Assembly: GCA_905236755.1 (NCBI GenBank)
Contig: CAJOCR010000004.1
Location: 1-64,000 of the forward strand
Direction: 5' to 3'
Source: an uncultured Prevotella sp.
GTDB lineage: Bacteria; Bacteroidota; Bacteroidia; Bacteroidales; Bacteroidaceae
DNA: 64,000 nucleotides
Shown here one piece after another: positions 1 to 8,816 of the stretch (position 1 is the stretch's first letter; each line of letters opens with the position of its first letter). The translations under genes and the position numbers were made by a program. The notes beneath the pieces are model-generated. The model was given only the letters and a program-made list of their open reading frames with translations. It was not told the DNA's origin and made no database searches.

Positions 1-1194
1 ATGACAGGTTCTATGTGTCCCGGAAACGAGGGAACATACAGTTTTCTGGAGAATGTGTTGAGTGAAGTGCTTGAAATATTTCCTTCAAAATATGTGCATA
101 TTGGTGGTGACGAGGCTGATATGAAGGCTTGGAAAACTTGTCCGCTTTGTCAGCAAAAGATGAAAGAGGAGGGTTTCAAGAAAGAAAATCAGCTTCAAGC
201 GTACCTTATTCGTAGAATTGCTTCATGGCTTAAGGCTCATAACAAACAACTTCTTGGATGGGATGAGATTATTGCAGATAGTCTTGGCTCTAATGCTTCG
301 GTTATGGTGTGGCGCACTCAGGAATATGCTGCTGATGCTTTAAAGAAAGGTTACAATGTAGTGCTTGCTCCCAATAGTCATTGCTATATCAATCGTCAGC
401 AGGATGCTCCTGAATTAGGCTCAGCAGGCGGTTATCTTTCACTCGAGAAAATATATAGTTTCAAACCTCTGAAGATTGATGGCATTACTGCTCAAAACCG
501 CAAGAATGTGCTTGGTGTGCAGGCTTGCTTATGGACTGAGTTTGTGAACGAAGCTGCTGATGCAGAATATATGATGTGGCCCCGACTGCTTGCTATGAGC
601 GAGATAGGGTGGAGGGGTGAAGCTCCAGAGAAATTCACTAATTTCCGCAAGCGCGCTCTTGTTTTTGCTGATGCAATAAGAAAACAAAAGGTAAATGTTT
701 TTGATTTGCGTAAAGAGAAAGGCGAACGCAAAGAGAGTTTGAAGCCTGTAAAGCATCTTGCTATAGGAGCTAAGGTAACATATAACCACCACTATTCTAA
801 TGCTTATGCTGCATCTAAGGAAGCAACTCTTGTTGACGGGCAACTTGGTGGATGGAATCATTCAGATAGACTTTGGCAAGGATTTATAGGTAAGCAATGT
901 CTTGATTTTGTTGTGGATCTAGGTAAAGAAACACCTATTCAAAGCATATCTATGGGATTCATGCAGAATGCAGGTCCTGATATCTATTATCCAGGCACTC
1001 TGACTATATCGCTTTCTACTGATGGTAGCAACTATGAGCAGGTGTATCGTCATGAACAGCCAGAGCTAAATGATGGACTTCAGTTCCAAACATGGCAGTG
1101 GAAGGGCAAGAAAACAGCTCGATACATTCATGTTGTTGGAACACAGCCACGAGGCAATATGTGGATATTCACAGATGAAATAATTGTGAAGTAG
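1..1194 (+). CDS. GH20 beta-N-acetylhexosaminidase, 3' part (gene begins before the window)
   Basis: C-terminal ~397 residues of a family 20 exo-beta-N-acetylhexosaminidase, which removes terminal GlcNAc/GalNAc from glycans. The catalytic Asp-Glu pair is visible in HIGGDEAD (about residues 33-40 of this fragment). It is followed by the barrel-end motifs GWDEI, VMVWR, GVQACLWTEF and WPRLLAMSEIGW. From about residue 255 an F5/8 (discoidin-like) beta-sandwich follows, ending in WIFTDEIIVK. Family members are usually 520-780 aa and the signal peptide and N-terminal domain are absent here, so the ATG at base 1 is an internal Met and the gene is cut by the window edge. It fits with the N-glycan loci and the fucosidase downstream. 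The family call is firm; substrate linkage is inferred. Confidence 0.93.
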   Translation: MTGSMCPGNEGTYSFLENVLSEVLEIFPSKYVHIGGDEADMKAWKTCPLCQQKMKEEGFKKENQLQAYLIRRIASWLKAHNKQLLGWDEIIADSLGSNASVMVWRTQEYAADALKKGYNVVLAPNSHCYINRQQDAPELGSAGGYLSLEKIYSFKPLKIDGITAQNRKNVLGVQACLWTEFVNEAADAEYMMWPRLLAMSEIGWRGEAPEKFTNFRKRALVFADAIRKQKVNVFDLRKEKGERKESLKPVKHLAIGAKVTYNHHYSNAYAASKEATLVDGQLGGWNHSDRLWQGFIGKQCLDFVVDLGKETPIQSISMGFMQNAGPDIYYPGTLTISLSTDGSNYEQVYRHEQPELNDGLQFQTWQWKGKKTARYIHVVGTQPRGNMWIFTDEIIVK

Positions 1195-1227
1195 GTTGAA
1201 CTTCGATGGTTCTTAGCAACTCCACCT

Positions 1228-1252
1228 AACCTCCCCGTTATAAGGGGAGGTT
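1228..1252. terminator. Hairpin downstream of the GH20 gene
   Basis: AACCTCCCC / GGGGAGGTT, a 9-bp perfect stem with a 7-nt loop, 34 bases after the GH20 stop. There is no long T-run. It belongs to the C/G-rich hairpin type seen in several other gaps of this window. Confidence 0.55.
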
Positions 1253-1275
1253 ATAAACTTAAAATAAAAGATTGT

Positions 1276-2226
1276 ATGAAACACTTGTATCATTCAGCTT
1301 TATTGCTGGTATTTTTTCTCTTTGGTATTAGCTCTGCATTTGCTCAGCTCACTCGTCCTCGCTATTTTAAAAAAGTTCCTGCTGGCAACTATAGCGGTTT
1401 AGCAAAAATCAACGACACCCTTTATGCTGTTGTTGACGACAAGATAGCACGCGATGGCTTCGCTTATTTGAGTATAAAAACATCTCCTGTTACAGGCGAA
1501 ATAGAGAGTGTTGACACCGTTGGAGCTGTGTTCTCGGGTATTCCCAATCGTGATGAAGAAGGTATTTGCTATGTACCATCTACAAACACGCTGTTCATCA
1601 GTGCCGAAAACGATAACAAAGTGCTTGAATACACTCGTGAGGGCAAACTCACGGGACGTGAACTGCAGATTCCTGATGACTTGAAACGAGCAAAAACCAA
1701 CTATGGTCTTGAGTCGCTCACCTACGACACTATCCGGCATCGTTTCTATACAGTTTCCGAGGCACCTCTAAAAGGTGATACACTACAGTATATTCTTGAA
1801 TTCAACGACGATTTGCAGTTTGTGCGTCGCATACCTTATCTCATGGATAAGCCAAAGGCAAAGCCTGGAAAAAAGGCAAATTATCTTCATGGCATATCAG
1901 ATATTCTTGCTCTTCCAGATGGTCGTTTACTTGTTCTTGAGCGCGAGGGCTTTTTCCCACGCATAGAGTATGGATCATGGGTTAAATGCTATATTTATTG
2001 CATCTCGCCAGATGAATACAAAACAGGAATAGTGAGCAAAAAACTTCTTACCAACTGGGGAACCCACATGAATATTCTTCATCAAGACTTGGCAAACTAT
2101 GAGGGAATGGCTCTTGGCAATCCTCTTCCCGATGGTCGTCAGGTTATTATTCTCTGTGCCGACAGTCAGGCTCAGCTAATGGGCATACTTCGCGACTGGT
2201 TTAGAACGTACGTTTTATTTCTCTAA
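1276..2226 (+). CDS. Secreted esterase-like phytase-domain protein
   Basis: 316 aa with a signal peptide (about residues 1-23, ending SSAFAQ). The body looks like the esterase-like activity of phytase family (PF13449-type beta-propeller). Supporting stretches are YSGLAKINDTLYAVVDD, RDEEGICY, LFISAENDNKVLEYT, YGLESLTYD and the end region NYEGMALG..LPDGRQVIILCADSQ. Exported to periplasm or outer surface; substrate unknown. The start ATG directly precedes the signal peptide. It lies 81 bp after the GH20 gene with a hairpin between, so co-transcription is uncertain. The family assignment comes from recognised sequence pattern and is moderately sure; phosphate-ester hydrolysis is not shown by any residue I can point to. 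Confidence 0.72.
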   Translation: MKHLYHSALLLVFFLFGISSAFAQLTRPRYFKKVPAGNYSGLAKINDTLYAVVDDKIARDGFAYLSIKTSPVTGEIESVDTVGAVFSGIPNRDEEGICYVPSTNTLFISAENDNKVLEYTREGKLTGRELQIPDDLKRAKTNYGLESLTYDTIRHRFYTVSEAPLKGDTLQYILEFNDDLQFVRRIPYLMDKPKAKPGKKANYLHGISDILALPDGRLLVLEREGFFPRIEYGSWVKCYIYCISPDEYKTGIVSKKLLTNWGTHMNILHQDLANYEGMALGNPLPDGRQVIILCADSQAQLMGILRDWFRTYVLFL

Positions 2227-2254
2227 TCAAGAATTAGAGAATTAGAGAATTTTT

Positions 2255-2342
2255 AGGCTAACGCCCCTATGTTTCTAATTAATTCTACTTGAATTCATAA
2301 GAATTATAAGACCATGCAAGGGTGCAAGCCAATTCTCAAATT
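2255..2342 (+). repeat. Dispersed repeat module A, copy 1
   Basis: 88-base block matching the reverse complement of 8127-8214 with one difference that I can see. It is flanked by AATTAGAGAATTAGAGAA-like sequence that is also shared. No coding potential. Confidence 0.85.
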
Positions 2343-2389
2343 CCTGTAATTCTTGATAATTATTATCTTCAAGTTTCGTTTTATTTTTA

Positions 2390-2440
2390 ATCAAGAATTA
2401 GAGACGAGTTGATGAGAGCTTTGCTCGAATAATTAGAGAC
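2390..2440 (+). repeat. Dispersed repeat module B, copy 1
   Basis: 51 bases, a perfect match to the reverse complement of 8259-8309. Contains GAGAGCTTTGCTC and the TCGAATAATT word that appears again near 12049 upstream of the first susC. Confidence 0.88.
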
Positions 2441-2794
2441 GTTTTTTTTCGCAAGTTCAGAAGATAGAGGAAGTTAAAGGGAGTTTTGCCGCTTTCAGCG
2501 GTGGAGATAGAGGACAATACCACAAAACATTTGGCTTCTATCTTCTTTTATTTTCTTCTATCTTCTTTTATCTTCGCAAGCAATCGGAGCTTGCGAAAGT
2601 TGAATAATTCAAAATTGAATAATTCATAATTGCCCTTTTGGGCAACTAATTGCTTTCCTCCCTTCGGGAACAGCCAGCTACGCAGTCCACATTCTACATT
2701 CCAAATTCCAAATTATTTTATACCTTTGGATAAGTTACAATGCACTCAGCATAAAAAATAAACGAGTTTATTTTGTTCTGCTTTCGTTTTTATG

Positions 2795-2802
2795 TAACTT
2801 TG
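2795..2802 (+). promoter_or_regulatory. Bacteroidetes -7 box (TAACTTTG) of the antiporter gene
   Basis: Exact TAnnTTTG box ending only 8 bases before the ATG at 2811. By the usual spacing transcription would begin within a few bases of the start codon, giving a leaderless or near-leaderless mRNA. Confidence 0.72.
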
Positions 2803-2810
2803 CCAACAAT

Positions 2811-4955
2811 ATGTTTAATGTTGCACAATACTTTCCGATTACTGACCCAACGTTGATATTCTTTGTGGTCTTGCTGATAATCCTGTTTGCACCGATTATC
2901 ATGGGAAAGTTGCGCATTCCACATATCATTGGTATGGTGCTTGCTGGAGTAGCTATAGGCCAATATGGATTTAATATTCTTTCTCGCGATCAGTCGTTTG
3001 AACTCTTTGGTAAAGTGGGAATATACTATATCATGTTCCTTGCTTCATTAGAGATGGATCTTGAAGGATTGAAGAAGAATAAAGCACGGTGTTTGGTCTT
3101 TGGCTTGCTAACATTCTCTGTACCTTTGCTGCTCACTTATGTCATGGGTGTTACCATGTTAAACTATGTGCCAGCAGCAGCCTTTATCATGGGATGCATC
3201 ATGGCAAGTAACACATTGGTGAGTTATCCTATAGTTAGTCGTTATGGACTTCAGCGTAAGCCTTCTGTAGCACTTTCAGTTGGCTCAAGCATGCTTTCAC
3301 TTATGCTTGCCCTTGTGTGTTTGGCTATAATAGTAGCCAACTTCAACGATGGCGGCGGAGCAATGTTCTGGTTGCTTTTTGCAGTAAAGTTCATAGGTTA
3401 TGTAGTAGCAGCATTTTTTATTGTCCCCCGACTCACCCGTTGGTTCCTTCGTAGATATAGCGATGCTGTTATGCAGTTCATCTTCATCCTTGGCATAGTA
3501 TTCCTTTGTGCAAGTTGTTCTGAGATGATAGGCCTTGAAGGCATCTTTGGAGCCTTTATGGCAGGTTTGATACTTAATCGCTACATACCACCAGTATCAC
3601 CTTTGATGAATCGTATAGAGTTTATTGGCAATGCTCTGTTCATTCCTTATTTCCTTATTGGTGTGGGCATGCTCATAAACATTCGCTTGCTTTTTGCTGG
3701 GGGAGCAATTCTTTGGGTTGTTCTGTGTATCGTGATATTTGGAACATTGGGAAAAGCCATTGCAGCCTATCTTAGTGGTTTTATCTTCCGTATGCCATTG
3801 TCATCGGCGCATATGATGTTTGGACTTACCTCTGCTCATGCAGCAGGAGCCATTGCTATGGTTATGGTTGGTATGACCTTGAAGATGGATGATGGTCGTT
3901 ATCTTGTTGATGATCAGATGCTAAATGGAGTAGTTATCATGATACTCTTCACTTGCATCATCTCAAGTATTGTTACCGAGTGGAGTGCTCGTAAGATAGT
4001 GCTTCGTGATAAGGAGATGCCTGCAGAAAACAGTAGTGAGGATGACGAGCGTATTCTTATTCCTGTAAAGTATCCAGAGTATGCTGATATGCTTTTGAAT
4101 ATGGGTATTCTCATGCGAAATACCAAGCTCAATCGCTCTATGGTAGCTTTGAATGTGGTGTATGATGATACGGATATGCATCGCAATATGAATGAAGGCC
4201 AGCATTTGCTTGAACACCTGCAGCATTATGCGGCTTCGGCTGACGTAGGCTTGCAGACTCAGGTGCGTGTGGCTGCAAATATTGCCAATGGTATAAAGCA
4301 TGCTTTCAAAGAATTCAGAGCTTCCGAGGTACTCATTGGTATGCACCAGCATAAGGAAGTATCAAATAAGTTCTGGGGAGCCTTCCATCAAAGTTTGTTC
4401 AATGGTTTGAATCGTCAGATTATGATGGCTCGCTTGCGTCAGCCATTAAACACAATACGCCGCATACAGGTTGTTGTGCCAAGTAGAGCACAGTTTGAAC
4501 CTGGTTTCTATCGTTGGCTCGAACGATTGTCGCGTATATCTGAGAATCTTGAATGTCGTATAGAGTATCATGGTCGAAAAGATACACTTGATTTTATATC
4601 TCAATATATAAGGAATCGTCATCCAGAGGTGCGTGCAGCCTATACCGAGATGGAGCATTGGAATGAGTTGCCTCAGATAGCTTCAACAATAGAGAAAGAC
4701 CACCTCTTTGTTGTGGTGACAGCACGAAAAGGAACTGTTTCGTATAAAAATGCTCAGGAACGTCTGCCAGAAGAGTTAACCAAACATTTTAGTGGAAAGA
4801 ATCTTCTTATTATCTTCCCCGATCAGTTTGGTGATGTTGAAGAGATGACCTTTGCTCAGTCTCAGCATACAGAGGAAAAGAGTGCATGGGAGATATTGGC
4901 AGTATGGTTGGCAAGACGATTATCAATAAACAGAAGAAAGGACAATAGAATATGA
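2811..4955 (+). CDS. CPA2-family cation:proton antiporter with C-terminal Usp-like region
   Basis: 714 aa inner-membrane protein. Residues about 1-390 form a dozen hydrophobic segments of the Na+/H+ exchanger (KefB/CPA2) fold. Motifs include [16 protein letters not shown], the [16 protein letters not shown] helix and [14 protein letters not shown]. After about residue 400 a soluble tail ([18 protein letters not shown]..) looks like one or two universal-stress-protein-like domains. Expected role is monovalent cation/proton exchange for pH or ion balance. It overlaps the next gene (ABC ATPase) by 4 bases, so the two are probably co-transcribed from the TAACTTTG box at 2795. Ion specificity cannot be told. 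Confidence 0.86.
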   Translation: MFNVAQYFPITDPTLIFFVVLLIILFAPIIMGKLRIPHIIGMVLAGVAIGQYGFNILSRDQSFELFGKVGIYYIMFLASLEMDLEGLKKNKARCLVFGLLTFSVPLLLTYVMGVTMLNYVPAAAFIMGCIMASNTLVSYPIVSRYGLQRKPSVALSVGSSMLSLMLALVCLAIIVANFNDGGGAMFWLLFAVKFIGYVVAAFFIVPRLTRWFLRRYSDAVMQFIFILGIVFLCASCSEMIGLEGIFGAFMAGLILNRYIPPVSPLMNRIEFIGNALFIPYFLIGVGMLINIRLLFAGGAILWVVLCIVIFGTLGKAIAAYLSGFIFRMPLSSAHMMFGLTSAHAAGAIAMVMVGMTLKMDDGRYLVDDQMLNGVVIMILFTCIISSIVTEWSARKIVLRDKEMPAENSSEDDERILIPVKYPEYADMLLNMGILMRNTKLNRSMVALNVVYDDTDMHRNMNEGQHLLEHLQHYAASADVGLQTQVRVAANIANGIKHAFKEFRASEVLIGMHQHKEVSNKFWGAFHQSLFNGLNRQIMMARLRQPLNTIRRIQVVVPSRAQFEPGFYRWLERLSRISENLECRIEYHGRKDTLDFISQYIRNRHPEVRAAYTEMEHWNELPQIASTIEKDHLFVVVTARKGTVSYKNAQERLPEELTKHFSGKNLLIIFPDQFGDVEEMTFAQSQHTEEKSAWEILAVWLARRLSINRRKDNRI

Positions 4956-5647
4956 TAGACGTTAAAGGCATAAAGAAATCATTCGGTTCTCTTGAAGTTC
5001 TAAAGGGTATTGACCTTCATATCGACAAAGGTGAAGTAGTGAGCATTGTTGGTCCATCAGGTGCTGGTAAGACAACTCTGTTGCAGATTATGGGCACTCT
5101 CGACAAAGCTGATAGTGGCAGCGTTGTTATCGATGGTGTTGATGTTAGCCGTTTGTCAAGTAAGAAACTTAGTGATTTTAGAAACCAGCATGTAGGTTTC
5201 GTTTTCCAGTTTCATCAACTACTTCCTGAGTTTACAGCTCTCGAAAATGTTATGATTCCTGCATTTATCAATGGTAAGGGACGTTCTTCAGCTAAAGAGC
5301 GAGCTATGGAATTGCTCGACTTTATGGGACTCAAGGACAGAGCATCACACAAGCCAAACGAACTCTCGGGTGGTGAGAAACAGCGTGTTGCTGTAGCTCG
5401 TGCCTTGGTAAACCATCCTGCTGTAATCTTTGCCGACGAACCTTCTGGCAGTCTTGACACAAAAAACAAGCAAGAGCTTCATCAGCTTTTCTTTGACTTG
5501 CGTGATAAGTTTGGACAAACATTCGTTATTGTTACTCACGATGAGGAGTTGGCTAAGATTACCGACCGCACTATCCATCTCAAGGATGGAATGGTAACCT
5601 CTCACCCCGCCTCTCAATGCGAAGTAAACTTCGCTATTGAAGATTGA
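4952..5647 (+). CDS. LolD-like ABC transporter ATPase
   Basis: 231 aa cytoplasmic ATPase. Walker [10 protein letters not shown] (about residues 35-43), Q-loop [18 protein letters not shown], signature [15 protein letters not shown], Walker [13 protein letters not shown] and H-loop VIVTHD are all intact. The size and the [17 protein letters not shown] stretch are typical of the LolD/MacB ATPase group (lipoprotein release or efflux). No permease is adjacent, so the partner is encoded elsewhere. The start overlaps the antiporter stop by 4 bases. Oddity: the last residues (CEVNFAIED) and the stop codon are encoded by a dispersed repeat (5619-5655) that also occurs inverted at 11695-11731. The natural C-terminus may therefore have been replaced by repeat insertion. 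Confidence 0.88.
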   Translation: MIDVKGIKKSFGSLEVLKGIDLHIDKGEVVSIVGPSGAGKTTLLQIMGTLDKADSGSVVIDGVDVSRLSSKKLSDFRNQHVGFVFQFHQLLPEFTALENVMIPAFINGKGRSSAKERAMELLDFMGLKDRASHKPNELSGGEKQRVAVARALVNHPAVIFADEPSGSLDTKNKQELHQLFFDLRDKFGQTFVIVTHDEELAKITDRTIHLKDGMVTSHPASQCEVNFAIED

Positions 5648-5655
5648 ATATTGAA
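5619..5655 (+). repeat. 37-bp dispersed repeat overlapping the 3' end of the ABC ATPase gene
   Basis: Perfect match to the reverse complement of 11695-11731. It starts with the hairpin GCGAAGT-AA-ACTTCGC (5619-5634) and runs through the ATPase stop codon at 5645-5647. Confidence 0.88.
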
Positions 5656-5659
5656 GATT

Positions 5660-5710
5660 GAACCGAAGGTCACTGACCGAGTGGACGCAGTCGACGAAGT
5701 CGGTGCGTCC
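5660..5710 (+). repeat. Structured hairpin repeat, copy 1
   Basis: The 24-base block 5660-5683 is identical to 11592-11615 and contains the mini-hairpin GGTC-ACT-GACC. It runs into a long hairpin: GGACGCA/TGCGTCC (5683-5689 with 5704-5710) around TCGAC-GAA-GTCGG. The stem sequence differs from copy 2 but pairing is kept. Confidence 0.8.
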
Positions 5711-5949
5711 GTATAAACGAGAGAAGTAATATTGAAGTGCACAGCGCTTTTTAATATTTAAATTGTTCATTCTTTCAATATTTAAATCTTACTTAGGGAG
5801 CTTCACTAACGTTCAAATTAATTGTTTAACTTTAAAAAAATCCTTAAACTCAGCAGCCCTGCTAATTTGTTACCAAAAGATTTAATCTGAAGGTAATGAG
5901 CTTGCGAGGCACTCTCCCCCTCGGGGGAGAGCGGGGAGAGAGGTCGATT
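5711..5949. other. Repeat-derived leader region before the S1-domain gene
   Basis: AT-rich spacer, then at 5898-5945 a G/C-rich repeat hairpin (GAGCTTGCGAGGC followed by CTCTCCCCC-TC-GGGGGAGAG at 5912-5931). The same family occurs at 30896-30933 and 31195-31232. An open frame runs through it but encodes repeat sequence, so it was not accepted as coding. Confidence 0.65.
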
Positions 5950-6819
5950 ATGATGAAATCAATAAAACTTGGTGACTATAACACCCTTAAAATAAAGGAA
6001 CTTGCACGCCGTGAGGGCTATGGCGAGGTGTTTGGATTGTATCTTGATGGTGGTCGTGAGGGCGAAATTCTCATGCCTCAGAAATATGTTCCCGAAGGTG
6101 TAAAACCTGGCGACGAGATAGAGTGTTTCATTTATCTCGATCAGGAGGAGCGTCCCATTGCTACCACCGAAAAGCCATTGGCAAAGGTTGGCGATTTTGC
6201 TTACCTTGAGTGTTCTTGGGTAAACGAATATGGTGCCTTCCTCAACTGGGGGCTTACCAAGGATGTGTTCTGTCCTTTCCACGAACAGAAAAAGCGCATG
6301 GAAATAGGCGAGAGCTACATCGTATATATACATATCGATGAAGAAAGCTATCGTATCATGGCAAGTGCTAAGGTTGACAAGTTCATTCAGCCTGCCTGCA
6401 AAGACGTTAAACCGGGTGATGCTGTGGAATTGCTCGTATGGCAGAAAACACCATTAGGCTTCAAGGTAATCGTCAATAATACCTATCAGGGATTGATATA
6501 CGACAATCAGATTTTCCAGTATGTACACACAGGCGACAAACTTCAGGGCTATGTCACCAATGTGCGCCCCGATGGTAAGATCGACTGTTCGCTGCAGGCA
6601 GGTGGACGAAAGGAAACACTTGAATTCTCCGACGAACTGTTGCAGTATATTCAGCAGCATGATGGCTATTGTGCCTTGGGCGACAAGAGCGATCCAGAGG
6701 ACATCAAGCGTCTTTTCCATGTAAGCAAGAAAGTGTTTAAAAAGGCCATTGGTGATTTGTATAAGAAGCACGCCATCACTATAGAAGAAGATGGACTGCA
6801 TATCTCCCTTCCCTTATGA
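5950..6819 (+). CDS. S1-domain RNA-binding protein, CvfB-like
   Basis: 289 aa. Tandem S1-like OB-folds (YLECSWVNEYGAFLNWGLTKDVFCPFHEQ at about residues 75-103, then GFKVIVNNTYQGLIYDNQIF and LQGYVTNVRPDGKIDCSL). The C-terminus looks like a winged helix (DIKRLFHVSKKVFKKAIGDLYKKHAI..). This layout matches the CvfB/YitL family, cytoplasmic RNA-binding proteins of uncertain role. The frame is open from an earlier ATG at 5896, but the extra 18 residues are encoded by a G/C-rich hairpin repeat. I place the start at 5950 (ATGATGAAATC; 5953 is equally possible), where the conserved sequence begins. Confidence 0.85.
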   Translation: MMKSIKLGDYNTLKIKELARREGYGEVFGLYLDGGREGEILMPQKYVPEGVKPGDEIECFIYLDQEERPIATTEKPLAKVGDFAYLECSWVNEYGAFLNWGLTKDVFCPFHEQKKRMEIGESYIVYIHIDEESYRIMASAKVDKFIQPACKDVKPGDAVELLVWQKTPLGFKVIVNNTYQGLIYDNQIFQYVHTGDKLQGYVTNVRPDGKIDCSLQAGGRKETLEFSDELLQYIQQHDGYCALGDKSDPEDIKRLFHVSKKVFKKAIGDLYKKHAITIEEDGLHISLPL

Positions 6820-6908
6820 AGTGAAGGGTAGGGGAAGAGTAGGAGGAGGGGTGTAACTAAAAATAAGAATAAAGTTGCATTTTGTTGCTGAAATTCAAGA
6901 AAAAGTTG

Positions 6909-6916
6909 TATTTTTG
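6909..6916 (+). promoter_or_regulatory. -7 box (TATTTTTG) of asd
   Basis: Exact TAnnTTTG box 36 bases before the asd start codon. Confidence 0.75.
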
Positions 6917-6952
6917 CAACCAATTCATGTTTGAACAATTAAATAAAAGATT

Positions 6953-7966
6953 ATGAAAGTAGCTATTGTTGGAGCAAGTGGAGCAGTAGGACAGGAGTTC
7001 CTGCGCATCCTCGATCAGAGAAATTTCCCTATGGACGAATTAGTATTGTTTGGAAGTAAACGTAGTGCTGGCCGAAAATACACTTTTAAGGGAAAGGAAC
7101 TCACAGTGAAAGAGCTTCAGCATAATGACGACTTTAAGGATATTGATATCGCCTTTGTTTCAGCTGGCGGTGGTACTTCTGCCGAGTTTGCCGAAACAAT
7201 CACTAAGTACGGTTGCGTGATGATTGACAACAGTTCACAGTTCCGTATGGATAACGATGTGCCATTGGTAGTTCCTGAAATCAATCCAGAAGATGCTTTG
7301 GTTCGCCCACGAGGCATTATTGCCAATCCTAACTGCACCACCATTATGATGGTAGTAGTGCTTAATCCTATTGATAAAATCAGCCACATCAAGAAGATAC
7401 ATGTTTCTTCTTATCAAAGTGCATCAGGAGCAGGAGCTGTTGCTATGGCAGAATTGCAGCAGCAGTATAAAGAGATTGTTGAAACAGGCGAAGCAAAAAC
7501 CATTGAGAAGTTCCCACACCAGTTGGCTTACAATGTGATTCCACAGATTGATAAGATGACTGAAACCGACTATACTAAGGAAGAGATGAAGATGTTTAAC
7601 GAAACTCGCAAGATTATGCACAGCGATGTTCGCACAAGTGCCACATGTGTTCGTGTTTCTTCGCTTCGTTCTCATTCTGAGAGTGTGTGGTTTGAAACCG
7701 AGAAGCCTGTAAGCGTTGCAGCCATTCGTGAGGCTTTGAATGCAGCTCCAGGTGTTACTGTTGTTGACGATCCACAGAACTATGTTTATCCAATGCCTTT
7801 AGAGAGTGCTGGTAAGGACGATGTTTATGTTGGTCGTATCCGTAAAGATCTTGCAGATGATAACAGCAACACCCTTTGGCTCACAGGCGACCAGATTCGC
7901 AAGGGAGCAGCCCTCAATGCTGTTCAGATTGCCGAGTATCTGATTAAGGTAGGCAATGTTAAATAA
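6953..7966 (+). CDS. asd: Aspartate-semialdehyde dehydrogenase
   Basis: 337 aa cytoplasmic enzyme that reduces aspartyl phosphate to aspartate semialdehyde with NADPH, the branch point to lysine/diaminopimelate, threonine and methionine. N-terminal nucleotide-binding motif [18 protein letters not shown]. The catalytic Cys is in NPNCTTIMM (about residue 128). The substrate-binding [14 protein letters not shown] and the [15 protein letters not shown] region (catalytic His) are present. Length is normal for the family. It has its own promoter box at 6909 and a good terminator at 8037-8075. Confidence 0.95.
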   Translation: MKVAIVGASGAVGQEFLRILDQRNFPMDELVLFGSKRSAGRKYTFKGKELTVKELQHNDDFKDIDIAFVSAGGGTSAEFAETITKYGCVMIDNSSQFRMDNDVPLVVPEINPEDALVRPRGIIANPNCTTIMMVVVLNPIDKISHIKKIHVSSYQSASGAGAVAMAELQQQYKEIVETGEAKTIEKFPHQLAYNVIPQIDKMTETDYTKEEMKMFNETRKIMHSDVRTSATCVRVSSLRSHSESVWFETEKPVSVAAIREALNAAPGVTVVDDPQNYVYPMPLESAGKDDVYVGRIRKDLADDNSNTLWLTGDQIRKGAALNAVQIAEYLIKVGNVK

Positions 7967-8036
7967 CCTAACTCCAGACCTCTCCGAAAGAGAGATTGAT
8001 CTTGTTGACTAAGAAAAAAAATCAGAGTCATAGCAA

Positions 8037-8075
8037 AATCAGCGAATCAATGGCATAACCAAAGAATTCGCTGAT
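8037..8075 (+). terminator. asd terminator
   Basis: AATCAGCGAAT / ATTCGCTGATT, an 11-bp stem followed by TTTTATTATT, 71 bases after the asd stop. Confidence 0.78.
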
Positions 8076-8126
8076 TTTTATTATTCATTCAAGTTTCGTA
8101 AGTTTATCTCTTATCAAGAATTTAAG

Positions 8127-8214
8127 AATTTGAGAATTGGCTTGCGCCCTTGCATGGTCTTATAATTCTTATGAATTCAAGTAGAATTAATTAGAAACAT
8201 AGGGGCGTTAGCCT
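8127..8214 (-). repeat. Dispersed repeat module A, copy 2 (inverted)
   Basis: Reverse-complement partner of 2255-2342, one visible difference in 88 bases. Confidence 0.85.
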
Positions 8215-8258
8215 AAATTCTCTAATTCTCTAATTCTTGATAAAAAAATATCATAGAT

Positions 8259-8309
8259 GTCTCTAATTATTCGAGCAAAGCTCTCATCAACTCGTCTCTA
8301 ATTCTTGAT
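8259..8309 (-). repeat. Dispersed repeat module B, copy 2 (inverted)
   Basis: Perfect reverse complement of 2390-2440. Relative to copy 1 the order of modules A and B is exchanged: each module is inverted on its own rather than the whole block. Together with 8127-8214 it fills most of the 419-base gap between asd and ridA. Confidence 0.88.
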
Positions 8310-8368
8310 AATATTTTAGAGTAAATATTCACTTACGAAACTTCAAATTTCAAACTTCAAAGTTCAAA

Positions 8369-8387
8369 AGCATTGCTACGCAATGCT
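8369..8387. terminator. Hairpin at the end of ridA
   Basis: AGCATTGC-TAC-GCAATGCT, an 8-bp stem overlapping the ridA stop codon. The GCATTGC/GCAATGC hairpin recurs at 22068-22084 and 30970-30986 after other genes. Confidence 0.55.
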
Positions 8388-8760
8388 AAAGAGTAGCGAG
8401 CACCTCTACTTCAACAAGAGCACCCTTAGGCAAGTCCTTTACAGCTACTGCCGAGCGAGCAGGGAAAGGCTCTGAGAAAAACTGTGAATACACTTCGTTC
8501 ATAGCTGCAAAGTCGCTCATGTTTGCAAGGTAAACTGTTGTTTTCACAACATGTTTCAAATCAGTACCAGCAGCTTCAAGAATCATCTGTGCATTCTTGA
8601 TAGATTGTGTTGTCTGCTCTTTTATTCCACCCTCAGGAAACGCACCTGTTGCTGGGTCGATAGGTAGCTGACCTGATGCATACACAAAACCGTTTACTTC
8701 GATAGCCTGGCTATATGGTCCAATAGCTGCAGGGGCATTATTAGTGCTTATTGCTTTCAT
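8386..8760 (-). CDS. ridA: RidA family enamine/imine deaminase
   Basis: 124 aa cytoplasmic protein that hydrolyses reactive enamine/imine intermediates (2-aminoacrylate) released by PLP enzymes. Family motifs are NNAPAAIGPYSQAIEVNGFVYASGQLPIDPATG and the conserved Arg in FPARSAVAVKDLPKGALVEVEVLA. The start is at 8760 because a TACTTTTG promoter box lies at 8797-8804, inside the longer possible frame, and the conserved sequence starts at MKAIS. Length is typical. Confidence 0.93.
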   Translation of the reverse strand: MKAISTNNAPAAIGPYSQAIEVNGFVYASGQLPIDPATGAFPEGGIKEQTTQSIKNAQMILEAAGTDLKHVVKTTVYLANMSDFAAMNEVYSQFFSEPFPARSAVAVKDLPKGALVEVEVLATL

Positions 8761-8796
8761 ATTTTTTTTTGATTGATAATTAATACTTTTGTGTTG

Positions 8797-8804
8797 CAAA
8801 AGTA
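8797..8804 (-). promoter_or_regulatory. -7 box (TACTTTTG) of ridA
   Basis: Exact TAnnTTTG box on the minus strand, 36 bases upstream of the ridA ATG; it decides the start. Confidence 0.72.
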
Positions 8805-8816
8805 GCGAGAAAATTG

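Larger units (their letters stand above)
2227..2810. other. Repeat-rich intergenic region
   Basis: 584 bases without a convincing gene. It holds two repeat modules (2255-2342 and 2390-2440) that recur inverted near 8.1-8.3 kb. There is also a low-complexity run of TTCTATCTTC-type repeats (about 2535-2575) and a TTGCCC/GGGCAA hairpin near 2631-2645 whose flanks resemble 28450-28500 in inverted orientation. The promoter box of the antiporter gene is at its right end. Confidence 0.7.

Noticed and set aside
5896..5949. Longer start for the S1-domain gene at 5896
   Set aside because: The added residues are encoded by a G/C-rich hairpin repeat also found at 30.9 and 31.2 kb; conserved protein begins at 5950.
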